Origin: Verrucomicrobiia bacterium
GTDB taxonomy: Bacteria > Omnitrophota > Omnitrophia > Omnitrophales > Aquincolibacteriaceae
Length of the DNA stretch: 41,762 nucleotides
NCBI GenBank assembly: GCA_035495615.1
Contig: DATJFP010000088.1
Span: 1-41,762, forward strand
Direction: 5' to 3'
Below the pieces are notes generated by a model. It was not told the DNA's origin. It saw only the letters and a program-made list of their open reading frames with translations, and did no database searches. Positions within the stretch are counted from its first letter, which is position 1. Each line of letters begins with the position of its first letter. A program made the translations under genes and the position numbers. Below, in pieces: positions 40,001-41,762 of the stretch.

Positions 40001-41762
40001 GGCCGCGGGATTCATTTCTCCGTTCAGGATGCCGCGCTTCAGGCGGTAATAAGCATTGGCGCCGACCGTGCGGGTGATCGAACCGCCCAGGGTGTTGACT
40101 TGTTCGTACAAGGCCCGGACGCTCGCCGCCTGGCCCTGCACGACTTCCTGCTCGCGCAGGCGCTCGCGTCCGGCAAGGGCGGGCGTCTGGCTCACGGCCT
40201 GGTTCTCGATGATGTCGGTCAGATAAATCACGGGCAGGGAATCCAGGAAAGCGATCATCTCGGAAAAGGCCGGCGCTTCGATGCCCTGCAGGAAGCGTCC
40301 CGCGTCTTCTTCCGTCAGCCCCGCGGCTTTCGCGTTCGTAAAGCCCGGAAGCGTGATTTCGCCGGCGCGCACCGCCGCGGCCAGACGGGCATGCACGGAG
40401 CCGGGATGCGCCTTGAAGATGTTTTCGTCGCCGAATACGAAGTATTTCACGAAATCCTGTTCGCTCATGGCGTCGATATTGGCCGCGCCCGTCTCTTTCA
40501 GGATCCGCGTCACGAGCTCCGGGGAAATGTCCTGGCGTTCCACGATGTCCGCGCGGGTCACGCCGTCACGGCGCTTGAGCCGCACCAGCTGGACGCCGCC
40601 GTAATTCTGGCGCGCCGCGAATTTGAGCATCTTCGAATGGCGCGTGGCCGGCAGGCGTTCAGTCCATCTCAGGAATTCCCAGCCGTTGCGTTCGGCAAGG
40701 AGCGCGCGCCCGGTCTCGATTTCCGAAGCCGGCACGTTTTCCTTGACCAGAGCCTCCACGAGCGGCGTGAATACGCCCAAGCCCCAGCGGTCGATTTCGT
40801 CGTTGGGCGTCTGGGTTTCCCGGCGCGCCCACTGGACTTCGAAAAGGTCGCTGAGCCACGTCGAAAGCGCTTCGTGCGTGGCCGGATGCAGGCCGCCCAG
40901 CGCGCCGCCGGAAAAGAGCGCCACCGCTTCCTCGTTCCGGCGCCGGATCACGGCGTCGAGCGCGCGGGACTTCAGCTGGCGCACGCGGGTCTGCTCGGTC
41001 TGCTGTTCCCGCACGCGGGCCGTGATCTGCTCACGCACCTGCTGCGGGCTCAAATTGTCGATCGTGATGACATGGAAGAGCCCGGGATTATTGCGCAGCG
41101 CTTCTTCGGACCGGTCTTCGCGGTCGCGCGCCTGGATCCGGGCCATCTGAGTATTCACGTTGCGGGTGAATTCGTCGTCCTGCTCCCCTTCCGGACGGCG
41201 GGGGCGTTTCAGAATGTCGTTTTCGACCACGCGGCGGGCGCGCACGCGCGCGGAAGCCTGCAGGTAAAACTGGTAGAGACGATTGGAATGTCCCACAAAG
41301 CCGCGGCCCGCGATCACCAGCGGCCCTTCCGAAGCAAGGCGGTCGCGGATTTCGCGTTCGCGCTCGAGCGTCAGCGCGCGGTAAGCGGGAATGTTGCGCA
41401 GGATCGCGTTCATGTCCACGATACCCTGCGTGCGCAGTTCGCGTTCGGGAATCAGGGCGCCGTTTCCGTAGATCTGGCCCATGCGGTAATCGACCTGGAA
41501 CTTGCGGGCCGCGCTCACGATCTGGGACTTGGACTGATCGGACAAGGCCACCTGGCCGGTCGCGACGAGCGCTTCCACGAGCTTGGCCCGCAGCGCCGGG
41601 ACCCGCGCGAGAAGCGACGCGGCCGACGCGATGCGGTCCATCGTCCCTTCCTGCATCCGGTCGAACGAGAGCAGCCGGCCGTTCATGAAGATGCGGCCCT
41701 GGCGGAAAATGATTTCGGTATTGTCGAGCGCGGCGAGGATGCGGTTGTTCTCTTCCGCGGTC
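18413..41762 (-). CDS. Giant multi-domain protein 2, at least 7,782 aa, 5'-truncated by window edge
   Basis: The frame is open to the right edge. The first in-window ATG (41684-41686) is preceded by 25 more in-frame codons without a stop, so the true start is outside. Domains in order: unrecognised helical region; GlnD-like HD domain (about 39290-39920); long Ala/Leu/Arg-rich helical region; three GT-A glycosyltransferases (about 34430-35440, 32290-33290, 26080-27170) bracketed by seven copies of an RPG-A-Y-D-LA module; a HAD domain with permuted motifs (30715-31690); Nudix (29530-30420); HIT/GalT-like (28430-29520); two units of HEASE module + related module + P-loop kinase (19250-25460); C-terminal unknown domain (18413-19080). 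ELR motifs have their Glu codon at 34028, 31817, 31708, 30718, 29521, 22471, 22384 and 19180. It ends at a strong terminator. Function is unknown; many parts are sugar or nucleotide enzymes. Confidence 0.92.
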   Translation of the reverse strand, partial: TAEENNRILAALDNTEIIFRQGRIFMNGRLLSFDRMQEGTMDRIASAASLLARVPALRAKLVEALVATGQVALSDQSKSQIVSAARKFQVDYRMGQIYGNGALIPERELRTQGIVDMNAILRNIPAYRALTLEREREIRDRLASEGPLVIAGRGFVGHSNRLYQFYLQASARVRARRVVENDILKRPRRPEGEQDDEFTRNVNTQMARIQARDREDRSEEALRNNPGLFHVITIDNLSPQQVREQITARVREQQTEQTRVRQLKSRALDAVIRRRNEEAVALFSGGALGGLHPATHEALSTWLSDLFEVQWARRETQTPNDEIDRWGLGVFTPLVEALVKENVPASEIETGRALLAERNGWEFLRWTERLPATRHSKMLKFAARQNYGGVQLVRLKRRDGVTRADIVERQDISPELVTRILKETGAANIDAMSEQDFVKYFVFGDENIFKAHPGSVHARLAAAVRAGEITLPGFTNAKAAGLTEEDAGRFLQGIEAPAFSEMIAFLDSLPVIYLTDIIENQAVSQTPALAGRERLREQEVVQGQAASVRALYEQVNTLGGSITRTVGANAYYRLKRGILNGEMNPAAALENFIRGGGMANILPELFELGQVSYPDGGHGGYNMLDHMLNAVRRLYFVHEASRMIDEEGKVQPRWQDDFVALKDRFVAEAPALAGLGEIDFLRYVNVYRQALNLTLTTRLRLGGDTSDDRRQDARVLLYLSLLIHDVGKTVSLPQHMTIGYPLLANMFRRLGFNDGDVELATFMTMQHSAYTRIQYGDETYYRLVTELDRLRGQNDLETLLAFVAVLNIADFAGATPSPLNRETMRMMLETLADLEYVQRGERRVVQIGHERPGEQPLAPGQGARDLGLELDRRRVLDRQVATVSQLLQLESEDLQKPAVEKAQADMAALAEKLSFLDPKSEMRFADALKGLIQGEDMPAMRASQAAMMQETERRIAKLTDPQLRQMAATKKGVPDGIQQILRETLDGNRTALLNYYREQLEPVDTPTALIDFLAPMPPLFTSQTAAQIAEYLNAIPQASRSRSDEALLAFVQGLPGDMLLRDAAADETIPFEQRRALAEAGLRRHYANVAMDTEALREMRHFLRHYSLTQIRAAVQPSKLQRVVELIDMIDARHQGAFKDFLANLAFHSTRPLLQHLSPEAIANFLYLAFLHFQQVSQGPEAAQEFQRYAAAQSARFRPGTDGTLANAARQLAPAITAALERAGFTQELSRFAAQGVQTSQPTGETAGLESRIAAGLTGLLRPQAEQAVQNAQYVMTPIDVEPVLTPEFRAALENAFNQAMGLFTQPETLDRLRAAVGDALTLDMRAGLTRLDETELNALIAAAIAEALIGIFENAAQSSLAGARRQSLDAAFRGLRGRQIPPRLEELLRNALDPALRSRASELSRAAAPGAMATAFAQVFGEQASSSVNDAWTVFVNDQAPLRKRMIYVSAEKALAPMDVAPLDHTLRHVRLWSQDLALEELEFEPLRQLALRYGLEFNTGPGNLSELDVNLPAIQRAPQPETSPAVREVLRGARTLDRLQDIPRAQAQVGHDQIQAQYRALLDASGIAYDPATTVITVVNTQQKPMEPMLDLFGRALNRNGARLEGPVTINLDLETIEFGRAEMRWIYLKVKGEVEAVPVDEALVRSLSMGRPSDAAVAIKQKIKDLGDAYRFGRAAALTALLPAAHREKVLASLTFFDRYKMDPYLRAVEPSLRNRVALASYTAQTPAWPDKATEFLYPAKFRLSRIKRETLPAANQANLTAHLTAAAEDIAEETGVLVQHQHADRPGQAAASYRTDTKTLTVDNGLAAIAPALEAGNPDSESFQALIRDMFRAAVAYERAAVITPEEVQRQSFLYFRGQPTELLQMQRVLKKQGLEVAKSFTEGLEEFAQTSYPTQFTYTADQRRATVPDRERLKGERLIERAAQLTGVDFAFADRPGMPAAVYDTAARKILVDRAILAFLASPALTDRAREIFVRDLFEQLKLYSIGHSKWEVYDKRSAYFKENPEEFLILMDVLSKGAYEILPSGLPQEIQTGQDYLDQLNVSVSLGKFRRENPNHPYFNRYKEAASGAHAFPETLWILKKSEVNGIKTQVFDASYAAVERIDRGLKAEGKRLKIAVIFAIQKDVKTLSPFDAVTNPTGQDALRGKIKQLEELFGGTNIDWELVISSPASSPDQSGKAAEDIIKRDFPNYHVGQRARSIIIQGKAPGKGGKLKAAAEDALESRPEHKPADIVMYTDVDLAVDLRQTGLVIQDMVNDHGEVLDVVGVGSRPNFAFPPLPPHDVEGVINAANTQLRKYFFTQSPVLAGIADTQMALKAFPGKMLDDYIEDTKDLDWSFDTEWLQLAQERGAALKRYFVFWTNSEDSSTNPRMRWEMLKTWAQQDKNIGKVQTIDEEDREMLIALATEAMASPFPRMVELANQLSDWFAESRDRYLSYPADAGPEPADVASAQEANLEKYFAEVLTGVTGDRSYAWKDPRGQTVVELGKRGFPNFGFYFEPRAGRPLAAYNPQTQKLEIDTRLALIAPDFTAASTERDEFKAFVRDVVRMGMLFAGGYVKANAIKRNLVEVRKSELRATEAGSIRNVLGKLNAGKDYKAGLADVKPPESLSTLEIKDRERSSVTPEETTTLKGYLDALKARTGIDYTLADRKGKSVAAFDLKAGAKGAIQFDVGLAIIAPKQENTPASKAFMVFLNDLFEQQALYRQGLSKWDVFDKRVEYFKEHVEDYLMLMDIMMSGKYDIVPGVPKGITTNDQYWKSFDVGVPLGEFQAAHPDHPYFQRYANATVDGHAFPETLWLLPNDTVQAINREVFAPSYAAIKRIDGALKAKDKRIKVSVLVAIQKDKNTLLPFDAEKNPTGQDALRGKIKQLEELFGGTNIDWELVYASPVSTFEQSAQVVKEILAESYPQYLASGQVRALSIQGRAPGKGGKLHHAAIDALEDRPGHTPADLLVYTDVDLAVDLRQIGLIMQDQVNDEGEIQNVIGIGSRPKFAFPELPPNDIEGAINQAVTGIRKLFFNQDIILEGIADTQMALKSFPARTVAGFIESAKDNNWTFDTEWLTLALKQQAKLKRYFVFWTNSAESSTNPKMRWEMLKTFVEQYRSTVTVKTIDEGDLAYLEQTAIKAMESPLEKMLELADELNAWLAQARFKYQSYPSRLVNLDRARVPAADRLAALKQYLDAALLTETVKKSGKFGGYEIVDMPGKPVAVYNPKTKKMDIDRALALTAIPAFDPASPASQAFQSLINDMLEFGTELHGGAVKAFASLRNLRRLNKPEQAAHVKRLVAILEASTSVLATDASYLAGLKAIKTELREAPAVSLAEGVAMAPAEIQAPAAQVSAAGAAKTELRVIEEKPEVRAPQAVTAIAAGGAPPFGPERPEMREFDSERAKNVLVRYAEEVMDLPQPTLRRLRQEKTAAGVFDYLENYLNAEDVARFGIVLDNGAREAVDYVAGQGVAYIMTGIDREFIPKRIYGDIMLPIEQSGGQVWGAHEVPDPGYPRNKMEGMKRLAEEYGGKHILSIGDGIAEAEAANAVGANFVLIRRPEMAGKNPAERYATQVVDGLGNWNNWLRRIIKQNDIKAVVFDWDGTLSKSAITAETNQARLIYALASGLRDSPRGPKLDLARIAAMPFDTLKAQPIVQDALKIVLETNGLSSSRRFDNYFVPYFVRQNIGLKAELRTVDEITAGVTARMAGARSNNEVRFEQANALVQEAWTRLTDDQGSLADSYLNAAHALYQGLARDARWIPARLTGLLVWAAGRIYRAMGWQWAARLHFALEARQNLGLFEHLFRRVTWVLGGTQVDVYDPATGQKTDRRISMQAAHRDGEVHTSVFLMGKHPNGKWMLQKRGDTFVFPRTRTMTVTGGVDLDDVDGLAAIKREIHEEWGLPLEAIDESRIRKVVKSSDRPFDHPIFFELARFDALNAEQYKKLLKSAAEIQAREQRAQPDAARRTLFQFDAKTRSVLAYVLHKEDVEALHEATGKIALDTGLPESDHWINNELIALYTYDFNAQEIAALQPDTKVEGIQGYDLMTSAEMDQDFRRNPAGYTDAVALAVLDAEVRRQLDDRGLQKPVKSELRKLSDDILALDFSKPETLGKAQEIYLEHQLDLGQEVALHHMTLEDALYDQLDQIQIISDELRKRGLTDPEIVPIMYNPQNAADGYRRVITPDNFVIRYIAKRARRQGAPLSELQPYKSINYPYGVFPDPFKDLGTKEPHKIIHEISRRIGDATVKAWFMWNAYPHQEHQGMLVYEKAERQRMGRKFLRLVLDAAKEMPGSTFTFNSIGANASVGHPHVHFFQNKELPFDNIKTESLFVSDSIRVESIVTSDAMPLSGFALKPDSTMPETLDNLATLAQAMMENLHNRNIPYNVIYKKNVLYIIPRAVQPVGRFGQSFSGVEIVGNILFQNGEDLLATAYARSQGITSGWYQERALAKQRVEAGTAVNGDAAKAAELDAFVKSTLDNVTAADIREAYRNISLYKPVFETLVREFRVIGKVFDWASTSPARESSSDARLMIQRLIDEQEIYEGNNPDFSLVLAKVVAPFQGRYALSQVIQQLLDRHQIGSSLDEETLGLFLGSPQKARSLKASIEAELKMGVDDETFVNAQDLKLDEKRWLMSILRRNENLTAYPAVLKIAPAKRNAVVQKRERQKITPEEQLLNTFLEQARRDTGINFELSNRPNRSVAYYHAGKKSLIIDRGLAAIFEGYTGDEERHNAYRVFIDDLFRHAALYANGLNTWEVIRQRTHDLSSKPADVLTLIDILSGGKLGLLQPSPLAVEESNYTDTYVRALRMATPLDGLRQEQPQHPYFARLAAWTPQSPGWPERFKAEVLNNWIITQDQVEKVRDLFIESAKNVDQIDAQLKQEGKRLKVAYVIGIYGEKGRLNPKSADNPYGEDALRVKLERLKELYAGTNIDWEVIYVSRNATDPDRSGDVARQILASDAALTPYLTSGQVRIVNMESADPSEGKGSQIVHGMKYAISSEAGGRAPADLVFYTDADNTMDPRWSGVALGATVLTEQGNIRFNAAQKFESRIVATGSRFSNPSGRQLYDEDDFEDFALPMGVDPLPTAEADRVKVVTREYFAKIYLFTPLTHDRLVDSQVGMKLYPRNILEAILRKSVEKRFSFDTELLLLAQQEGATFVERPMLWTDSPRFSTLQTAAGRWQNFLDWIRQYRQMNRLETLSSADLVSIEDIARAGKAAADANQSTLKIAQELKDKAVGLAGKYLAYPAVLTVPRSAGTLSDRRSNLEQYLAPYKNQYHIADSSRRGAFEEVPVAFFNPVRRRVELDDALALLAPEYSADSIKSRQFQEFIDDIFRVVTGLPAVYTKTDSLRALAGDSSRAMAVMDFLGEEVNRVQLTDDAYFSRIDDIARHAEMRYVEDATATKKAPGTEPTTNFESYFLAHLSSALRAKARADQPTQKFAKIEAIPDAVTDLIAESYPVSGESLRLLEAKKREPTTFRGRLLLLLKQGKIKFMIDDMSATETIMEVASRDPYYQPILSRQSRKFQGEIEKLKGNLAEIGESVPQREPLLALLRQLAQQAKKIEPSMDLSLDEAITLAKALPTSEPKNNLIKGLNRLKGMALLRERMYPRFDEQRNPMGVVSFINEGKDDEGKDTIFVHLTKRTWEEMKGNVNFLAQIVIHEASEELIGSPELLTPHAMGGIFESFLLSEEARKAGISDINLWFLRNGNEEYLEMLARDYLPTKDPSMWNFRQALDQTARRKGVILPGRTDTPDFRLSEIDVRKAPNTPNLAREDRLVLEAEYRGKGRLEPIEADVREWIERHGIGENFTNKFMESLQRVDFKIDDVRVAGKPQAFYPRPDAAKLPEGTPGILFFMTYAEPDKPQESKLELHMTEETWRQAQASPAFLAQVLVYNYVLNYLPWVEGLSRNAWAGFQALHFAMPEHRSHWVNDLDQYVIQHEAAEGNIRYLFDFLWNYRSSKDVIGNYKRFIYKMFNDITRAKPDALALAVRSGEDLLVYYAYLFEERLMDIPMDKRLQALAPLLEDAAAKNPAIAEHISGKNQRYLYSPPVDELEGLKVYVPEGIGSIMETEDVEPELQLRALKEEEQRRIQNARDSMIDFKARRAKLLEEKAGVVAEIAGKKAELGRLDAGVAENAEPIAALKDQIRQLDEVRLKDLNELIKGVNKRLDTAAKEIAETSGHPFIDWLLAQARGMRMDHNIQPFLLALYGMSGTGKTTLTDILLEHLAKEEGDVDRSNEPLGNLVSYISSDANLKGPIRYERLPDGGRFTIIAEQPIYNIAGSGRDLLNLVSGQPILTKVDPHAPRPSGHSHDDKFLQGQRTIRGDRLKWLLMDLTVFGLDQSILRTVNDNGMIVPVAFAKDVVRLLRRLDRDARKKEEGGTRGDSKLYILGDYTMKQIQEGLFYKRHMILDMARRHRDGAVVWLQDENRLVRVPNPDEKKPELRAPEAKPRTEVKPAAEAAAVPAAAARAELREFDETSESDPRDMILQYQVFTKKAPGSSDLTSEEERFLMALSDRLYNTMDPVRRASVIDIHAHPTGEAVMERIRRVFPVDDEALATMLKGGENLPEPATFGERLLFLLKKGRIRFMVDRLGPDERGPGSDSFEKIIKPLAKRMGYEHLVHDEFLYPRLDPTKNPMGILSFVTYGYERAPGDIVTDLTLNEKKAQLITMIRRSQREEAAALAAAIREYEKNPILLVHLPQATWQQQQNNPDFLAQLIVAETAERLLGSPDRITRHKQSVLLEMYLTPDKRSGISDLNQWFLDHAVAEDHPGPNGKYNEGYKQYHRDHLKQHYELYLQRLNREYDLRADTTMGSFYHQLWEATTRGEGADMGARKRVIRAAPAEFERELFFKKAPSTPNLDPVRFGLLEKYKGRGTDITHHTYEDGVEGERYSVPREVKAWIDKRKIGKIYDGLSQMMQQEKIVFVVDDLKGNSLYPRPDSAEYPGILFFPTLAEDGTYEIHMPKEVWQKKWVEAAPEDKPAFLAEMLVFTYTQNARLLVQGLGLHAFAGMMSQHFSGQQATNEGVTALDLFYLDWAAEHENINYLYRVLWDYRSSMDPVGSFKQAIYRRIARIDKAKLVASINNGRDFLMYYAYLFEFEYKNVAWGTRGARIAEDLKKYLADHPAPIAEGILADAARKQAANLDASPQYVFNLEYTEKDEGGAEVHHEVLMPQDLGAFLPFREMPQAEQPRALRTEEQESLDRIERELEAWQEKLQDARARLVVLRAAPPSAEGAQPDAQPLLDEIRAIHAQMGELTSQKAAITNEPYIEWLVERILLKHQSKLAASGPHLLVVGLYGLSSTGKSTLTHQVVERLRRRLGTKRVDQDSSDAYLHPKGMRLVDGVTAIRGPAIYDLESQRRNIENLRAGQKVTVPADKHATREEERHGYREIDGSEVSILVLDLTAFGVDRQVLRQTDMFETILMRDGRTRFDRRFPRDTRPKEEGGERGMKPSEVAEDGIEKQFQENYAKVLEVLQLAWDVDVNKDDDKKVIFLQDTGRLVWLDTDKIKRQLPAPVSASATMPAGQLPTELKPGPAELREAPAAPRPEVQVPPQPVAQEIVKPEAPRAELKEAPGVREQMVEAVGAPSEARFAALLDKITAADATGVEHTLDRVLGEAIADLAASVGVTAKAGAAGRYIVEYKAGYDKTFIESMLAKLGPNVKLVIYANAAVGAAEREMLTQLDTANAQLEVPLYADVTSLDAFVAKVVQADELTREFGKVTRITQLITGAVTESANLKAALLSAAPLSEGEIVVAGDEQVSVANVNTQAIDLMEAVETAIRAEARVLESA
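19250..22380 (-). repeat. HEASE-module / P-loop kinase unit, copy 2
   Basis: Same layout as copy 1, starting right after the ELR motif at 22384. LLFLLKKGRIRFMVDRL; a module with ILLVHLPQATW and LAQLIVAETAERLLGSP (His changed to Ala, 21632-21634); a related module with EIHMPKEVWQKKW and LAEMLVFTYTQNARLL. Then a coiled coil and a P-loop GLSSTGKST (19871-19897) with a PRK-like AGQKVTVPADKHATR and FDRRFPRDTRPKEEGGERG. The kinase part looks the more intact of the two. Confidence 0.65.
22470..25460 (-). repeat. HEASE-module / P-loop kinase unit, copy 1
   Basis: In order: a lead region (LLLLLKQGKIKFMIDDMSAT). A module with GKDTIFVHLTKRTW and LAQIVIHEASEELIGSPELL (HEASE at 24803-24817). A related module where LAQVLVYNYVLNYLP replaces it. 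A long charged coiled coil (MIDFKARRAKLLEEKAG onward). Then a P-loop domain with Walker A GMSGTGKTTL (23141-23170) and RRLDRDARKKEEGGTRG, resembling phosphoribulokinase/uridine kinase. It ends at the ELR motif at 22471. HEASE looks like a zinc-protease helix but lacks the second His. Confidence 0.65.
26080..27740 (-). repeat. Glycosyltransferase unit 3 (GT-A), diverged copy
   Basis: SNRPNRSVAYYHAGKKSL module (about 27660-27720), KVAYVIGIYGEKGRL, YAGTNIDWEVIYVS, FYTDADNTMDPRWSG (about 26735-26775) with a DxD as DAD, DSQVGMKLYPRN, FSFDTELLLLA and MLWTDSPRFSTL. It has an insertion of about 25 residues after ATGSRF that units 1 and 2 lack. It lies about 6.1 kb further along the gene than unit 2, separated by the HAD, Nudix and HIT domains. 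Confidence 0.72.
28430..29520 (-). other. Domain: HIT-superfamily nucleotidyltransferase, GalT/GDP-L-galactose-phosphorylase-like
   Basis: NAYPHQEHQGMLVYEKAERQ and NSIGANASVGHPHVHFF carry the paired HIT blocks; the catalytic triad is HPHVH at 28859-28873. FGQSFSGVEIVGNILF follows as a late conserved region. It begins just after the ELR motif at 29521. In sugar metabolism such enzymes move a nucleotide between sugar phosphates or cleave a nucleotide-sugar; the substrate is not evident. Confidence 0.65.
29530..30420 (-). other. Domain: Nudix hydrolase / IPP-isomerase-like
   Basis: HTSVFLMGKHPNGKWMLQKR and FPRTRTMTVTGGVDLDD lead into the Nudix box ending KREIHEEWGL (about 30098-30170), matching the RE-x-x-EE-x-G core. 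The Glu seven residues into the canonical box is replaced by Val, with Asp on both sides. The N-terminal part resembles isopentenyl-diphosphate isomerase. Bounded by ELR motifs at 30718 and 29521. Confidence 0.68.
30715..31690 (-). other. Domain: HAD hydrolase with permuted motif order
   Basis: In protein order: GAREAVDYVAGQGVAYIMTG (motif II, near 31370), YPRNKMEGMKRL (possible motif III Lys), SIGDGIAEAEAANAVGANFV (motif IV, about 31150-31195), and only then KAVVFDWDGTLS (motif I, 30981-31003) followed by a cap-like start (PFDTLKAQPIVQDAL). Normally motif I is first. Bounded by ELR motifs at 31708 and 30718. Confidence 0.68.
32290..33815 (-). repeat. Glycosyltransferase unit 2 (GT-A), tandem copy of unit 1
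   Basis: Same order: ADRKGKSVAAFD module (about 33780-33808), VSVLVAIQKDK, GQDALRGKIKQLEELFGGTN (same as unit 1), YTDVDLAVDL (about 32858-32890), DTQMALKSFPAR, FDTEWLTLA and FVFWTNSAESSTN. Three landmarks lie exactly 2,154 nt (718 codons) from their unit 1 counterparts (35271/33117, 35044/32890, 34664/32510), and the DNA around 33117-33184 differs from 35271-35338 at only a few bases. DxD motif intact. Confidence 0.78.
34430..35970 (-). repeat. Glycosyltransferase unit 1 (GT-A, DPM/GtrB-like) with flanking module
   Basis: After an ADRPGMPAAVYD module (35915-35950) comes a GT2-like domain. It has IAVIFAIQKD at the start, APGKGGKL (nucleotide-sugar side), YTDVDLAVDL (about 35012-35044) with the DxD metal motif, GIADTQMALKAFPGK, FDTEWLQLA and FVFWTNSEDSSTN. 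The D-Q-KAF, FDTE and W-S blocks are those of polyprenyl-phosphate glycosyltransferases. No membrane helices follow it here. Nearly identical in part to unit 2. Confidence 0.78.
39290..39920 (-). other. Domain: HD phosphohydrolase-like, GlnD-type
   Basis: NMLDHMLNAVRRL supplies the first His (near 39886), LLIHDVGKTVSLPQHM the HD pair (39587-39592), TMQHSAYTRIQ a following His, and NIADFAGATPSPLN the closing Asp. Order and spacing match the HD domain of PII uridylyltransferase/uridylyl-removing enzymes, including the final AD-G-TPSPLN block. The metal ligands look intact; no nucleotidyltransferase domain is visible next to it, but the protein continues beyond the window. Confidence 0.72.

Noticed and set aside
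41427-41450. Other ELR occurrences such as IPERELRTQG (giant 2) and SPELREF (giant 1) as punctuation motifs
   Set aside because: They lie within charged helical regions without a domain border or Ala/Pro linker and do not follow the [KR]-small residue-ELR pattern.
41684-41686. ATG at 41686 as the start of giant gene 2
   Set aside because: The frame remains open for 25 more codons to the window edge with similar composition and there is no ribosome binding site (CGCATCTTC precedes it).
1-41762. NRPS/PKS, RTX adhesin or polymorphic toxin as identity of the giant genes
   Set aside because: No carrier-protein DSL motifs, adenylation or ketosynthase motifs, GGxGxD calcium repeats, RHS/YD repeats or filamentous haemagglutinin repeats were seen.
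1-41762. RNA genes, CRISPR arrays, insertion sequences
   Set aside because: The intergenic gaps are at most 250 bp and contain only the promoters, hairpins and palindromes listed; no tRNA-like cloverleaf, regularly spaced repeat or transposase was seen.

Overview
The window is GC-rich and gene-dense, and every supported gene is on the minus strand. Two adjacent giant genes fill about 36.6 of 41.8 kb: one of 4,406 codons (4942-18162) and one of at least 7,782 codons (18413 to beyond 41762). They combine giant multi-domain reading frames, a secretion signal followed by a HIQDAH domain, and dozens of recognisable enzyme folds separated by Ala/Pro-rich linkers carrying a recurring [KR]-x-ELR motif. 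I associate these traits with Candidatus Omnitrophota (OP3). That placement rests on memory of the phylum's giant ORFs, not on a marker gene, so it is moderate confidence.

Layout in the direction of transcription (high to low coordinate). (1) The 5'-truncated giant gene 2 carries a GlnD-like HD domain, three GT-A (family 2-like) glycosyltransferase domains, a HAD phosphatase whose motifs are in permuted order, a Nudix domain, a HIT/GalT-like domain, two copies of a unit made of a HEASE-motif module, a second related module and a PRK/uridine-kinase-like P-loop, and a C-terminal unknown domain. It ends in a strong intrinsic terminator (18362-18407). (2) Giant gene 1 has its own promoter and signal peptide. 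It then carries a HIQDAH/TraB-ChaN-like domain, a decayed sugar-nucleotidyltransferase with a left-handed beta-helix, a duplicated transmembrane plus beta-sandwich region, and a ROK-kinase-like domain. It ends in a palindrome and an intrinsic terminator (4853-4890). (3) A small membrane-anchored GAF protein follows. (4) Next come a secreted 130-aa hypothetical protein, an SDR oxidoreductase and an RluA-type pseudouridine synthase, closely spaced. (5) Last is rmlB-rmlA, translationally coupled, for dTDP-sugar (probably rhamnose) synthesis; rmlA runs off the left edge.

The main interest is the giant pair. Fifteen ELR motifs sit at or near domain boundaries, often beside low-complexity linkers, as expected of punctuation (processing, sorting or assembly sites) in a polyprotein. 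Many of the domains belong to sugar activation and transfer (ROK kinase, nucleotidyltransferase, HIT/GalT, GT2, PRK-like kinases), which fits the rmlBA neighbourhood. Several have lost hallmark residues, so a giant structural protein built from domesticated enzyme folds is an equally live reading. Giant gene 2 has grown by tandem duplication: two glycosyltransferase units are nearly identical in part at the DNA level at a constant 2,154-nt offset.

A related GGGGACAG...CTGTCCCC palindrome lies just downstream of three consecutive genes. There is no rRNA, tRNA, CRISPR array, transposase or integrase that I can see, and no gene-free stretch exceeds 250 bp.
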